From: Pseudoalteromonas sp. R3
GTDB lineage: Bacteria; Pseudomonadota; Gammaproteobacteria; Enterobacterales; Alteromonadaceae
Length of the DNA stretch: 64,000 bases
NCBI RefSeq assembly: GCF_004014715.1
Contig: NZ_CP034835.1
Coordinates: 2,852,001 to 2,916,000 of the forward strand
Direction of reading: 5' to 3'
Under the pieces are notes generated by a model, which worked only from the letters and a program-made list of their open reading frames with translations, was not told where the DNA came from and did not search any database. This document shows positions 36,887 to 45,101 of the stretch, in pieces (the stretch's first letter is position 1; the number at the start of each line of letters is the position of its first letter). The translations under genes and the position numbers were made by a program.

Positions 36887-38453
36887 TTTGCTCTCCGTTG
36901 TCGTTCGCAGAATCCAAAGCCAAAGCCGTCACCCAACTGGGCGGCGGTAAGCCTTTCTCTTTGCGCTCCTGAATTTCTCGGGCTTGCTGTTCGAACACTT
37001 CGATATAGTCTTCTCCCATCAAAGCAAGCTCCCTTTCGTATGTTGAGAGACCCGACTCAATCCTCAGGATCGCTTCTTTGACCTCTTTCAGTCCATCAAT
37101 TGATAAGCGACCGGCACCTATCCACTCACAGCGGGTCCACGCCTCTTTACGTTCATAGAAATTGAACCGTGACGAGGGCGGTTTCAAAATGCCTCGGTGT
37201 AAAGCCTCTTCCAGCCAGTTCGCAAATACCAATGATGCGAATCGTGCCGCTATTGTTTTGCGCTTACCCATCGTGTAGCGGAATGATTCGTTGAAGCTGG
37301 CGCGAGCACTTGAATAATTGACCTTTGAATAATCACGCGCTATCTGCTCGTAACTCATCCCAAAACCTGAAGCTATAAACCGAAGCATTGAAGCCTCTAG
37401 CTCGGTAAAACCATTATTTGCATTGGTGCTCTGGGTAAATTTGAGTTTCTCACCCGGCACCAGGTGAGGAATTTTGGCGCCGTTCATCCGAATGTTGGCA
37501 GTGGAATGGTACTCGCCCATATACGTCATCCACTTCTGCATTTGTTCTGCACCATTACCACCGCTGATCAGCTGAAAAGCTTGCTCGGAGTCCAGCTCCG
37601 ATTCAATAACAGCAGCATACATAGCGTTAATAATGGCGTTTTGTAGTTTGGTGTTTTGCAGATGGCTCAGGCTCTGCATTTGTTCCATCATGGACAGCAA
37701 TAGGTTTGCGCCGCGAGTTTGCCCCGCTTCCAATGGCTCAAACACATGTATGAATTTGGCACGCCCCCACCGGCTTTCCCGAGCTACGTACTTCCAACGC
37801 CCATTGTAGCGATCCAGCTCGCCAAACTCGTTGTATGCATCCTGTTTTACCCAGTAGCCCAGTGCTGCGTTATGCCTGTCTACAGACACACCACCACGTA
37901 AACGGCTATTGCTCAGCCTGCCGTTCGGATTAGACACGCGTTTCGGTGATATCAGTTTAATGGCCGTTTTGAACATGGCACCCGGACGGGTGATCCATTC
38001 GCTTACCCCCATACCCTCGCCATGGTGGCAATGAGCAGCAGCCACTGCACGCACAAGCATAGTGAAAGTGCGCTTACGCTCAGCGTCAATGTAGCAAAAT
38101 GGCGACTCGGCATATTCGATGAAGGCCTGCTCAGCCTCTTTCATGAATGCCCGGGCATCCGCCTCATTCATGCCCAGCACCTTATAATTCAACCGATAGC
38201 TGGGCCTAAACAAACTACCAACAACGTTATCAATGTGCATTTGTACGCCGCCATGAGCGATAGCGTTGTTTCGCACCAGATCGTCTGCGCGTGCGTTGCC
38301 TGTTTCGAGGACCGGTAACAAAGCCGCATCCGCACTACGTGATGCCGGATGCCAGTTTCTCATCTGCCCGCCAAACCCATTGCCGCCACCAGCATAGCTG
38401 GCGCAATGCTCCGAAAGTGGCGTAATGCCATCCGCAGCAACAAGTCCACTCAT
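36876..38453 (-). CDS. Portal protein (lambda B family)
   Basis: A 525-residue lambda-type portal that forms the twelve-subunit ring through which DNA enters and leaves. Recognisable blocks are NWHPASRSADAALLPVLETGNARADDLVRNN near the start, HVFEPLEAGQTRGANLLLSMMEQM, and the later FGMSYEQIARDYSKVNYSSARASFNESFR, strongly conserved in this family. The C-terminal tail is charged. It overlaps the gpW gene as ATGA. Confidence 0.92.
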   Translation of the reverse strand: MSGLVAADGITPLSEHCASYAGGGNGFGGQMRNWHPASRSADAALLPVLETGNARADDLVRNNAIAHGGVQMHIDNVVGSLFRPSYRLNYKVLGMNEADARAFMKEAEQAFIEYAESPFCYIDAERKRTFTMLVRAVAAAHCHHGEGMGVSEWITRPGAMFKTAIKLISPKRVSNPNGRLSNSRLRGGVSVDRHNAALGYWVKQDAYNEFGELDRYNGRWKYVARESRWGRAKFIHVFEPLEAGQTRGANLLLSMMEQMQSLSHLQNTKLQNAIINAMYAAVIESELDSEQAFQLISGGNGAEQMQKWMTYMGEYHSTANIRMNGAKIPHLVPGEKLKFTQSTNANNGFTELEASMLRFIASGFGMSYEQIARDYSKVNYSSARASFNESFRYTMGKRKTIAARFASLVFANWLEEALHRGILKPPSSRFNFYERKEAWTRCEWIGAGRLSIDGLKEVKEAILRIESGLSTYERELALMGEDYIEVFEQQAREIQERKEKGLPPPSWVTALALDSANDNGEQNAA

Positions 38454-38668
38454 AAGCTGAACCCCATAGGGCCACGGCGGCGACTGGATACGCCATCGAT
38501 TTGCGTTCGCAGCTCGTCAATATACGCTTTTAAATCTGCCCTTCTTGCTTGCGAAAACTGCGCTTGCCTGCCATTGCGCACAAACGAGACCACAGCCTGG
38601 CCAGTGAGCAAATCATGATAAGCCTGCTCAGCCTCTGCCAAATTCGCCTTTAATTGTTCGATAGTCAT
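38450..38668 (-). CDS. Head-tail joining protein gpW
   Basis: A 72-residue protein (lambda W has 68) with the gpW fold pattern: helix (QLKANLAEAEQAYHDLLTG), hairpin (AVVSFVRNGRQAQFSQ), helix (RADLKAYIDELRTQID). It plugs the filled head and provides the base for tail joining. It is placed between the large terminase and the portal, with four-base overlaps on both sides. Confidence 0.9.
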   Translation of the reverse strand: MTIEQLKANLAEAEQAYHDLLTGQAVVSFVRNGRQAQFSQARRADLKAYIDELRTQIDGVSSRRRGPMGFSL

Positions 38669-40611
38669 TGTGCACCCAATTTTTTACCAAGATCAGCAAA
38701 TGAAGCCGCAGCGGCCATTTGCACATTTTTCTCAGTCTTGAAAGATGAAAGGTCTAGAGAGAATTTCTCGATGGACACCTGGAGTGCCGCAAGCGCGTAA
38801 TTGAAGCAGTCTAAGGCTTCGTTCCGGCGCCCCTCGTTGTCATACACAAAAACAACGCCTTGTTTGGTCTTCTTTGGTTTGCGAATTTCCGACACCAGCT
38901 GTTTACAAACATCTTCACCACAAATTCGACCATCCAATGGAAGGTGGACGGCTCTCTGTTCATTGAGCGGTACCTCAATGTCTGCGTAAAAAATGTCTTT
39001 AGCAGTATCAGTGCCCACCTGAACGATGTAGGTACCCGTTTTTTTGTTCACCTGCATAGGCATGGTTTGCACGGGCTGGCCGTAACTACTGGCCCCCCGA
39101 CAAGGTATAAACCTAAGCAGGCCAATGCGCTTAGACAGCTTATAAACCACTTCGGCACGGTGACCGGCCAAGTCCCAACAAACCCGAGAGATCCGGATCA
39201 CCTCACCATCTGCCCGGGTGTAGGTACGGGCACAAAACTCGACAACCGCATCTTCGACCTCTGGGTCGCGCGGATCACCCATACAAACAAACCGGTCGAT
39301 CATGTATTTCCGGTTGTCGGCGGTAAAGCCCCAGACATATCCTTCCATCCGATTGTCTTGCGTATCACCACCGCACGTTAGATAAACCACATCATTAGGT
39401 ACCTGCGCTTTGTATTGCTCTCGCCGGTCCAACAATACTTGGTGATCAAGTCGCCTGGTATTGACCGGGTCAAAATGCAATCCCAGTGTCAGGTTGATAA
39501 ATGCCTGCAGCTTATCCGGATCGCCTTTTATATCCAGCCATTCACGGACAAGCTCAATCCATCCTTCAGTTAGGTTTAGCGAGTACAGCGCAGAGCATTT
39601 AATACCAACGCGTCGCGGTGCTCTGACCTTATTGCCAACGGCGTTATAAAAACTGAGACCATCCTCTGTCCATATTCCGGTTTTTTCACAAATCCAACGA
39701 CCTCGATCTTCCATTCTGGATAGATGTCGGTATTCAATTCGCCCTTTGGTCTCAGCGGATTGACATTCAATGTTGCGACACAGGTAATGCGCGCTTTGAG
39801 ATTTGGCCTCATCGCCGACAAGGCTGTTATCCCACTTCATACCATGAGCTGAGTCTTTGTCACCCCACTCCAATGCCTGCATGGTTTTGCAATGCGGGCA
39901 TGGCAAGTGGAAATTGAAAACGCAATCCGCCTCCAACATGAGGCGCTCAATAACATCGCCCGAATAGACAACAGTCGAACCAAATATCGCCTTTCCGAAC
40001 GAAGCCCCTTGAATACGCTTCAGGAGGACCTTGATATTGTCACCCTCTCCACCATTGATGGAGAAAGCACCCAGCTCATCGGCGATGACAACCTGTTTTG
40101 TGATTGCCCTGAAATTGTTGGGACTCTCAGCTCCTTTGATATCAATCGAGAACCCGGTACAGACCTTTTTCTTTACCGTGTTGTTTTCGTTGTTAAGCGA
40201 CCAATCTGGAAATGCCGCCTGAATCGCTGGAACAACGGGAAGTAACGGGTTTATCTCATTGACTGTGAAATCTTTTGCCAGCGCATCATTAGGCTGATAC
40301 ACCACTGTGCTGCGCTTTTTGTGCACCCCTAGGTACCACAGGGCACCACATAGCATTTTTGTGTAACCGAAGCGCGTCGGCTTTTGGACTGTAATGATGT
40401 TTATCGCATCATTACCCATCATATTCAGAGGTGCTTTTTGAACGGGTTGCGTAGCCCATCGCCCCGGGATCTGACTAGATCCTTCAGGCAAGAAAAAATG
40501 CTCATCGCACCACTCAACCGCAGTTTGCGGTACCTGAGTTTTAAGAGGGCTCAGCCCCCTCCGAACTGCCAACCAGATCGCTTGCTTCGTAGCTAGTGAG
40601 ATCTGGTTCAA
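38665..40611 (-). CDS. Terminase large subunit (lambda GpA family)
   Basis: A 648-residue packaging motor and cos endonuclease. The ATPase has a divergent Walker A, TVQKPTRFGYTKMLCG, like the lambda GpA form, and Walker B around KQVVIADELGAF. The C-terminal nuclease region begins near YLTCGGDTQDNRMEGYVWGF. The start overlaps the end of the small-subunit gene by 71 bases. The phage should therefore package from cos sites, and a cos-like region lies upstream of the small subunit. Confidence 0.93.
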   Translation of the reverse strand: MNQISLATKQAIWLAVRRGLSPLKTQVPQTAVEWCDEHFFLPEGSSQIPGRWATQPVQKAPLNMMGNDAINIITVQKPTRFGYTKMLCGALWYLGVHKKRSTVVYQPNDALAKDFTVNEINPLLPVVPAIQAAFPDWSLNNENNTVKKKVCTGFSIDIKGAESPNNFRAITKQVVIADELGAFSINGGEGDNIKVLLKRIQGASFGKAIFGSTVVYSGDVIERLMLEADCVFNFHLPCPHCKTMQALEWGDKDSAHGMKWDNSLVGDEAKSQSAHYLCRNIECQSAETKGRIEYRHLSRMEDRGRWICEKTGIWTEDGLSFYNAVGNKVRAPRRVGIKCSALYSLNLTEGWIELVREWLDIKGDPDKLQAFINLTLGLHFDPVNTRRLDHQVLLDRREQYKAQVPNDVVYLTCGGDTQDNRMEGYVWGFTADNRKYMIDRFVCMGDPRDPEVEDAVVEFCARTYTRADGEVIRISRVCWDLAGHRAEVVYKLSKRIGLLRFIPCRGASSYGQPVQTMPMQVNKKTGTYIVQVGTDTAKDIFYADIEVPLNEQRAVHLPLDGRICGEDVCKQLVSEIRKPKKTKQGVVFVYDNEGRRNEALDCFNYALAALQVSIEKFSLDLSSFKTEKNVQMAAAASFADLGKKLGAQ

Positions 40612-41083
40612 TGTTAGCTACCTCGTTTCGGCTTGTGGCCACAACCTTCTGTATTGTCTCTACAGCATCCGGCGGAATGTCCGGCCAGGCTTTTTTAAGT
40701 TTGGGTAAAAGCGCCTCAAGATTTGAGGCCATAGACACACTGACTAATTCTAGTGTTCTCGTGATCAGTTCAATTGGAGCGAACTTTTTCTCTTTGACTT
40801 GCAGGTCAAATTCTTTATGAGCAATGTCAACTTCAGACTTACGGATCTTTAAGCGCTTTTCCGCCATTTCCAGCTCTTTTTCTGTCGCATCATCATGTTC
40901 GGATGACCGCTCAGAGACTCCGCTCTTTAGTGTCGTGTTACAGGCGACCAACCAACGTGATATTGATTGGTAGCAATACCCGCCACGCCCTTTGCTGACG
41001 GGGAATCCGGGGATTTTTTGCCAGTTTCGGATCGTGCGTTCGTCAACACCGAAATAGTCAGCTACCTCTCTCTGTGTTGCCAT
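40541..41083 (-). CDS. Terminase small subunit (Nu1 family)
   Basis: A 180-residue protein whose N terminus, MATQREVADYFGVDERTIRNW, is the winged helix-turn-helix of Nu1 that binds cosB. A coiled-coil region with glutamate- and lysine-rich helices follows, and a C terminus that would contact the large subunit. The start at 41083 fits the family; the frame is open to 41092. It is the first gene of the head block. Confidence 0.9.
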   Translation of the reverse strand: MATQREVADYFGVDERTIRNWQKIPGFPVSKGRGGYCYQSISRWLVACNTTLKSGVSERSSEHDDATEKELEMAEKRLKIRKSEVDIAHKEFDLQVKEKKFAPIELITRTLELVSVSMASNLEALLPKLKKAWPDIPPDAVETIQKVVATSRNEVANIEPDLTSYEASDLVGSSEGAEPS

Positions 41084-41099
41084 CAAAAACACTCATAAT

Positions 41100-41235
41100 T
41101 CGACGATAAGTAAGGCTCAAAATGCCCAAAAGAAACCGGAAACGGAAAAGCCCAAAACGGACCATTTTTAAAAACGTGAGAGACCTCGCGTGTTTTCTAC
41201 CCGCATTACATAGGGGGTACCCCAGATAGGACCCG
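41100..41235 (-). other. Candidate cos region upstream of the terminase genes
   Basis: On the minus strand, a GC palindrome GGGGTACCCC (41214-41223) is followed by three CGTTT-type repeats: CACGTTTTTAAAA at 41165-41178, CCGTTTTGGGCTTTTCCG at 41143-41160, and CGTTTCCGGTTTCTTTT at 41128-41144. The terminase small-subunit start comes next. Lambda has the order cosN, R sites (CGTTTCCTTTCT-like), nu1. The resemblance of the repeats and their order is good; the exact nick site is not known. Confidence 0.45.
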
Positions 41236-41256
41236 CTCAAACATTCTACAAATCAG

Positions 41257-41490
41257 TCACTTAGCTTTCAGTAGCGCGTCCAGCTTCGAATCGATCGAGT
41301 CCAGCCGCTTCTCAATGCGACGCTGATCTTCATTGCGTTGAGCCTGCACCTGCTCAATCAGCTTCGAGTTAATTGATATTCTCTTGTCGAGGTCCGATAG
41401 AAACCACAGTCCAGATACCAACAATGCAACCGTAGTGATGATGTGTGCTACATCTACTTGCTTCTTCATATGCCATTGCTGTTCTGCCAC
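41257..41490 (-). CDS. Small lysis-cassette membrane protein, spanin- or holin-like
   Basis: A 77-residue protein with one membrane helix (about 14-32, ITTVALLVSGLWFLSDL) and a charged coiled-coil C terminus rich in arginine and glutamine, as in inner-membrane spanins or type III holins. I use the GTG at 41490, with AGGA six bases upstream. It lies between the lysozyme and the terminase block, in the lysis cassette, 15 bases after a 42-residue membrane peptide gene. The exact role is inferred from place and shape. Confidence 0.6.
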   Translation of the reverse strand: MAEQQWHMKKQVDVAHIITTVALLVSGLWFLSDLDKRISINSKLIEQVQAQRNEDQRRIEKRLDSIDSKLDALLKAK

Positions 41491-41505
41491 TTGTGATCCT
41501 CTCAA

Positions 41506-41634
41506 TTATAGGGTTGTAATATTCATAGGTATGAGCTCAGAGATGAGCCAGGCCGAACAACTGAGAACTGATAGGGCTGCAACTGTGATTGCAATCCATT
41601 TGATAACGAGGTCAGTGATACTATTCTTTTTCAC
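41506..41634 (-). CDS. 42-residue membrane peptide in the lysis cassette, candidate holin
   Basis: Start GTG at 41634, with AAGGA nine bases upstream, stop TAA at 41506-41508. The peptide has a basic N terminus (MKKNSITDLVIKW) and one hydrophobic helix (about 11-31). It lies between the lysozyme gene and the small coiled-coil membrane gene, where a holin is expected. The membrane segment contains VLSC, which recalls a lipobox but does not match it fully. It is too short for most gene finders. Confidence 0.55.
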   Translation of the reverse strand: MKKNSITDLVIKWIAITVAALSVLSCSAWLISELIPMNITTL

Positions 41635-41713
41635 TTTGAGTTCCTTCTCTTGCTTTTAACTCTAAGGTTAGTATCTCATCGGCGTCATTGCTCAGTTCTT
41701 TATTAGAGTGCAG

Positions 41714-42127
41714 CTATTGCCATTCACCTGTTTGCATTTGCAATGCCAGCTCAGCTGCCCGGGTTGGCACTTGCCTTGCCCATCGGCTATCTAACATCTC
41801 ATGTGATGCTGTGTTGTAATCGCCTGACCGAATGTGCGTGAGTGTTTTGGCAAATCCCATCAGCCCAGCAACACCCAGGTTGTATGCCATGTTTACCAGT
41901 ACACCTTGACGCGGTGCAGCTAGGTTTGCATACCAAGGGATAGCGTTTGCCAAGCGTTTGCGAATACCTTCAACCCTCATTGACAGGATCACCTCGGCTT
42001 CCTCTTCCGTTACGCCGGCATCTAAGTTCAGGCCATACCCAATTGTTAAATGCCCTTCAGTACAGAAGTAAGGCTTATCTCTGAAGCCCTCATGTTTTTT
42101 TAGTTGCTCTATAGCGTTCATTGTCAT
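41714..42127 (-). CDS. Endolysin, GH24 lysozyme
   Basis: A 137-residue muramidase that cleaves the peptidoglycan glycan. The catalytic set is visible in HEGFRDKPYFCTEGHLTIGYG: a glutamate, eight residues, a cysteine where T4 has Asp20, five residues, and a threonine. Cys is an accepted alternative in this family (E-8-D/C-5-T). The later region NMAYNLGVAGLMGFAKTLTHI is typical. There is no signal peptide, so a separate holin is needed. The start at 42127 is taken with AAAGGT upstream; the frame is open to 42163. Confidence 0.88.
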   Translation of the reverse strand: MTMNAIEQLKKHEGFRDKPYFCTEGHLTIGYGLNLDAGVTEEEAEVILSMRVEGIRKRLANAIPWYANLAAPRQGVLVNMAYNLGVAGLMGFAKTLTHIRSGDYNTASHEMLDSRWARQVPTRAAELALQMQTGEWQ

Positions 42128-42148
42128 AGGTGTACCTTTGTTTAGGCA

Positions 42149-42173
42149 TAAAAAAACCCGCATGATGCGGGTT
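42149..42173 (-). terminator. Terminator hairpin before the lysozyme gene
   Basis: On the minus strand AACCCGC-ATCAT-GCGGGTT followed by Ts, ending 24 bases before the lysozyme ATG. It separates the lysis genes from the 561-residue membrane protein gene. Confidence 0.78.
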
Positions 42174-42198
42174 CTTCAAGATGCCGGAAATCTATATA

Positions 42199-43884
42199 TT
42201 ATTCTGGCGCAGCCTCTGATTGCAGATGAAGCTCTTCAATCTTGCGGAGGTTATCCAAATTCGTTTTTGAGAAAATAGTTTCCGGGTACTCTAAACGGTC
42301 AAGAGTCAAACGCCCCGATAGTAAGTCATCCAATATGTCTAACTGATTTTGTAGCTTTGCAACTTTGCTATCCCAAGACTTTTCACTATTGGTTAAATCC
42401 AACTGCCTGACTTCTAAATCGCGCTTTTCTTGGAGCAGGTCAGCTTTCAGATTTTGTAACGTGACAAGGTAGTCGAAAAGCTCTTCCGCCTCTTTTTCGT
42501 CAACAGATACTAAGAGTCGAGACCTACACTCAGACTGAAATCGCTCAAACAGCTTCTCAGCCTCAAATGAATAGAGCGCTCTTTGATCCACTTCTTCTAT
42601 CCGCTTCCAGTGCTCATCGCTAACCCAATCAGGCCTGGAAGACAACCTATCTCTAATGGCATCCTCGCTATGAAAGAACTTATTTCGATGGTAAAAAAGG
42701 CGAGTCAAATTTACTTCATAAATTAGAGATGTGACTTTATCCTTATCGAATTCGCTTAAAAGATCTAACCCCTCAGGGTTGTTAAATTCCAAGTTTATGC
42801 GGTCATACTTGACAGCTTGAGCGAGCTCATCGATGTAAGTATTAAAGAGAGAGCGTTGCAAATCCTTTCTATAACTTTCAAACTGACCACGCTCCATTCC
42901 TTCAACGTGGTCCTTTCTAAGCGACGCAATCAAGTCAACTCTGGAGGTGGAACCAAATTCGTAACAGCAACTATTAGCCAAGTAACTCAACCGCTTAGCC
43001 AAGCACCTTTTGAATTCATCCCATGTTTTGTCTGTTATAAGCTCAGGCTTTGTCTTTTGAAATAGTCGCTCGACCTCTATCAAGCTCTTTATTTTTGGGA
43101 TGTAATACTCAGCCTCGGCAAGAAACATGTCATTCAAGCCCTTTACGAGAGAACCTTTCAGCTCTGATGTCAAATCAAGTTGACTTATTTCATCGTCCAG
43201 AAGGAGCTTCATAGAGCCCCAGTCTTCGATACTTCTGTCATAAGAAAGTTCTGGAACGAGCAACAAGCTTATACTCTTGCTAGTTATATCCTCATGTTCC
43301 TTTTCAGTTACGTACCATCTTTTTTTGCGTTTTATATCGGCTTTTTTAGGATAAATATGGATCCGAGACAGCGATACCTCTCTAATTGCAAATAACAAGT
43401 AGACAATAGAGCCCATGATTATCATTATCGAAAAGTAGAAAGAATCATCCCGCTTATTCTCGGAATCGCTACTGCTGCGAACGACACCGCCAGCGTAACT
43501 AACTTCTAAGCTGCTCCCCATTGGCTCTTTATATAGAACAAAAAGAGTAAAGGCCGAACCTGGATTAAGGTTTTTATAATTGAGGTCTATAACCCCCTTG
43601 CTACTACTATCAGTAACCACATCATTGTCAGAAGCTTTTGTGATTTTATAATCCTTCACTTTGGAAGCGTGCCTCACGATGATGTTTTGAGCAGCTACAC
43701 CCCCTGCATTTCGGATTGTATATGAACGCTGATATCCCTTTACATCGGGCGCAGAAAATGCAACCTCCACAAGCAAGGATGTTTCTACGACTACATCCGC
43801 CCGATCATTGAACCAAGCATACGTGGCCCAAGCAATTAAAAGGCCCACGGCCACCGTTGCAATGAAATTAACAATAGCCTTCAA
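42199..43884 (-). CDS. Two-helix membrane protein with large cytoplasmic domain, 561 residues
   Basis: Not recognised. Residues 1-25 form a membrane helix, 26-150 an external-looking beta domain (VEVAFSAPDVKGYQRSYTIRNAGGVAAQN, Ig-like), and about 152-172 a second helix (YFSIMIIMGSIVYLLFAIREV). The rest, some 380 residues, is a helical cytoplasmic domain ending in a coiled coil (about 480-545). The gene sits between a DNA methylase and the lysozyme on the late strand and is not a known structural gene, so it may be lysogenic cargo. A sensor or exclusion protein in the envelope is possible but unproven. Confidence 0.6.
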   Translation of the reverse strand: MKAIVNFIATVAVGLLIAWATYAWFNDRADVVVETSLLVEVAFSAPDVKGYQRSYTIRNAGGVAAQNIIVRHASKVKDYKITKASDNDVVTDSSSKGVIDLNYKNLNPGSAFTLFVLYKEPMGSSLEVSYAGGVVRSSSDSENKRDDSFYFSIMIIMGSIVYLLFAIREVSLSRIHIYPKKADIKRKKRWYVTEKEHEDITSKSISLLLVPELSYDRSIEDWGSMKLLLDDEISQLDLTSELKGSLVKGLNDMFLAEAEYYIPKIKSLIEVERLFQKTKPELITDKTWDEFKRCLAKRLSYLANSCCYEFGSTSRVDLIASLRKDHVEGMERGQFESYRKDLQRSLFNTYIDELAQAVKYDRINLEFNNPEGLDLLSEFDKDKVTSLIYEVNLTRLFYHRNKFFHSEDAIRDRLSSRPDWVSDEHWKRIEEVDQRALYSFEAEKLFERFQSECRSRLLVSVDEKEAEELFDYLVTLQNLKADLLQEKRDLEVRQLDLTNSEKSWDSKVAKLQNQLDILDDLLSGRLTLDRLEYPETIFSKTNLDNLRKIEELHLQSEAAPE

Positions 43885-44040
43885 AATGCTATCCCCCGCC
43901 TCCTTTGTCTATGATGAAAGAAATCATACCCTAATTTATCAACTGACAAAAACCTTGTGCAGGGAGCGTAAATGTACCTATATGCATATATTCATAACAA
44001 CAAGCGGGCCGCATCCATGCGCACCCTCTACCCCAACGGT

Positions 44041-44724
44041 TTAAACTGTACTGACTGGCTCTTGCGTGTTTAGCCGTTTCGCCGCTTCTGCGTACCAGTG
44101 AGGATCCAGTTCGTAGCCGATAAAGTTACGTCCTGTATTTTGGCAAGCTACCCCGGCGGTGCCGCTACCTGTAAAGAAATCAACAACGAGACTACCCTCT
44201 CGAGTGGTTTCACATATCAGCTTTTCGAATAGTTCGACGGGCTTCTCTGCTGGATGGCCAGTTACTCTGTTCTGAGGCGCGACCTTCTTGCATTCCCATA
44301 TATCAGAAAGTGAACGGTTCGGTATCTCGGCATCTTTCATACCGACAAACACCACCAGTTCATAACGTGGCCGTAGCGCCTTTTTAGGGCCAGTGCCTAA
44401 ACACTGTTTATCCCATACCAGTACTGAGGTAATGGATAGACCTAAATCAGCGAGCGCCTTGGTTATCACAGGCATAGAGCGCCAGTTGCAGAATGACACC
44501 AGGTAACCAGTATCTTTCAACACGCGCTTAGCTTGTTCGAACCAGGACTTATAAAAATGGGCTACGTTCATCCAGTCGGCCCATGACCCGGCCTTTGATG
44601 GTTTACCAATACTGCTGGCACCAATCAGGTAAGGCGGATCCGTTAGGACCAAATCAACCGAATTGTCTGGAATGTTTTTGCTTTCTTCTACACAGTCGCC
44701 GTTAACTAACGTTAGTTCTGTCAT
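44041..44724 (-). CDS. DNA methyltransferase (N6-adenine or N4-cytosine, beta class)
   Basis: A 227-residue SAM-dependent enzyme with the catalytic motif DPPY at 29-32 and the SAM-binding motif FFTGSGTAGVAC near 185-197. The order catalytic-before-SAM marks the beta group. It has no partner endonuclease in the window, so it probably protects phage DNA or modifies sites for regulation. Its start overlaps a Com-like gene by 23 bases, recalling the com-mom pair of Mu. Confidence 0.88.
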   Translation of the reverse strand: MTELTLVNGDCVEESKNIPDNSVDLVLTDPPYLIGASSIGKPSKAGSWADWMNVAHFYKSWFEQAKRVLKDTGYLVSFCNWRSMPVITKALADLGLSITSVLVWDKQCLGTGPKKALRPRYELVVFVGMKDAEIPNRSLSDIWECKKVAPQNRVTGHPAEKPVELFEKLICETTREGSLVVDFFTGSGTAGVACQNTGRNFIGYELDPHWYAEAAKRLNTQEPVSTV

Positions 44725-44854
44725 GCGTCACCTTGTTATCGTGACGCTCTCGGCGTTCTATGTTGTTAATTGCTTTACAGCGGGGGCATTTGATCTCTAC
44801 TTTGCCGTCTAAGCGACACAGTAGCTTTCCGCAAGTACATCTCACATCTTGCAT
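44702..44854 (-). CDS. com: Com-like zinc-ribbon translational regulator, 50 residues
   Basis: The protein begins MQDVRCTCGKLLCRLDG and continues VEIKCPRCKAINNIERR, the pattern of Mu Com: a CxC, a loop, and CPRC, followed by basic residues. Mu Com binds the mom mRNA and opens its start codon. Here the DNA methylase start lies inside the end of this gene (23-base overlap), so the same control of a DNA-modification gene is likely. An intrinsic terminator ends 12 bases before the ATG. Confidence 0.8.
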   Translation of the reverse strand: MQDVRCTCGKLLCRLDGKVEIKCPRCKAINNIERRERHDNKVTHDRTNVS

Positions 44855-44863
44855 AAATCACCA

Positions 44864-44895
44864 ATAAAAAACCCCTCTCAATGGCGGGGTTAGTT
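44864..44895 (-). terminator. Terminator before com, candidate tR'
   Basis: On the minus strand AACCCC, a ten-base loop, GGGGTT and a T run. It follows the AT-rich gap where a late promoter should lie (about 44900-45040), just as tR' follows pR' in lambda, so it may be the site at which a Q-like protein allows read-through. Confidence 0.7.
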
Positions 44896-45101
44896 TTAGA
44901 AGGATTTTGTATATGACTCTCGCGAGCCTATATATATTGTGCCTTATTTAGCCCGAATGGATACCACAAATATGGGGCTTTTGGTTGCTTTTTCGGTGCT
45001 TGCAGGCGATTAGTGTGAAAAACGGTCAAATACGACACGCTTGAATGACTTTCAATATTACTGTTAGATTATTCTTAAGATTGACTTTAAAGGATTTTAT
45101 T

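Noticed and set aside
43970..44000. TATATGCATATA palindrome near 43979, considered as a further operator
   Set aside because: It matches the 18-bp operator poorly outside TATGCATA and is not in a promoter that I can identify.
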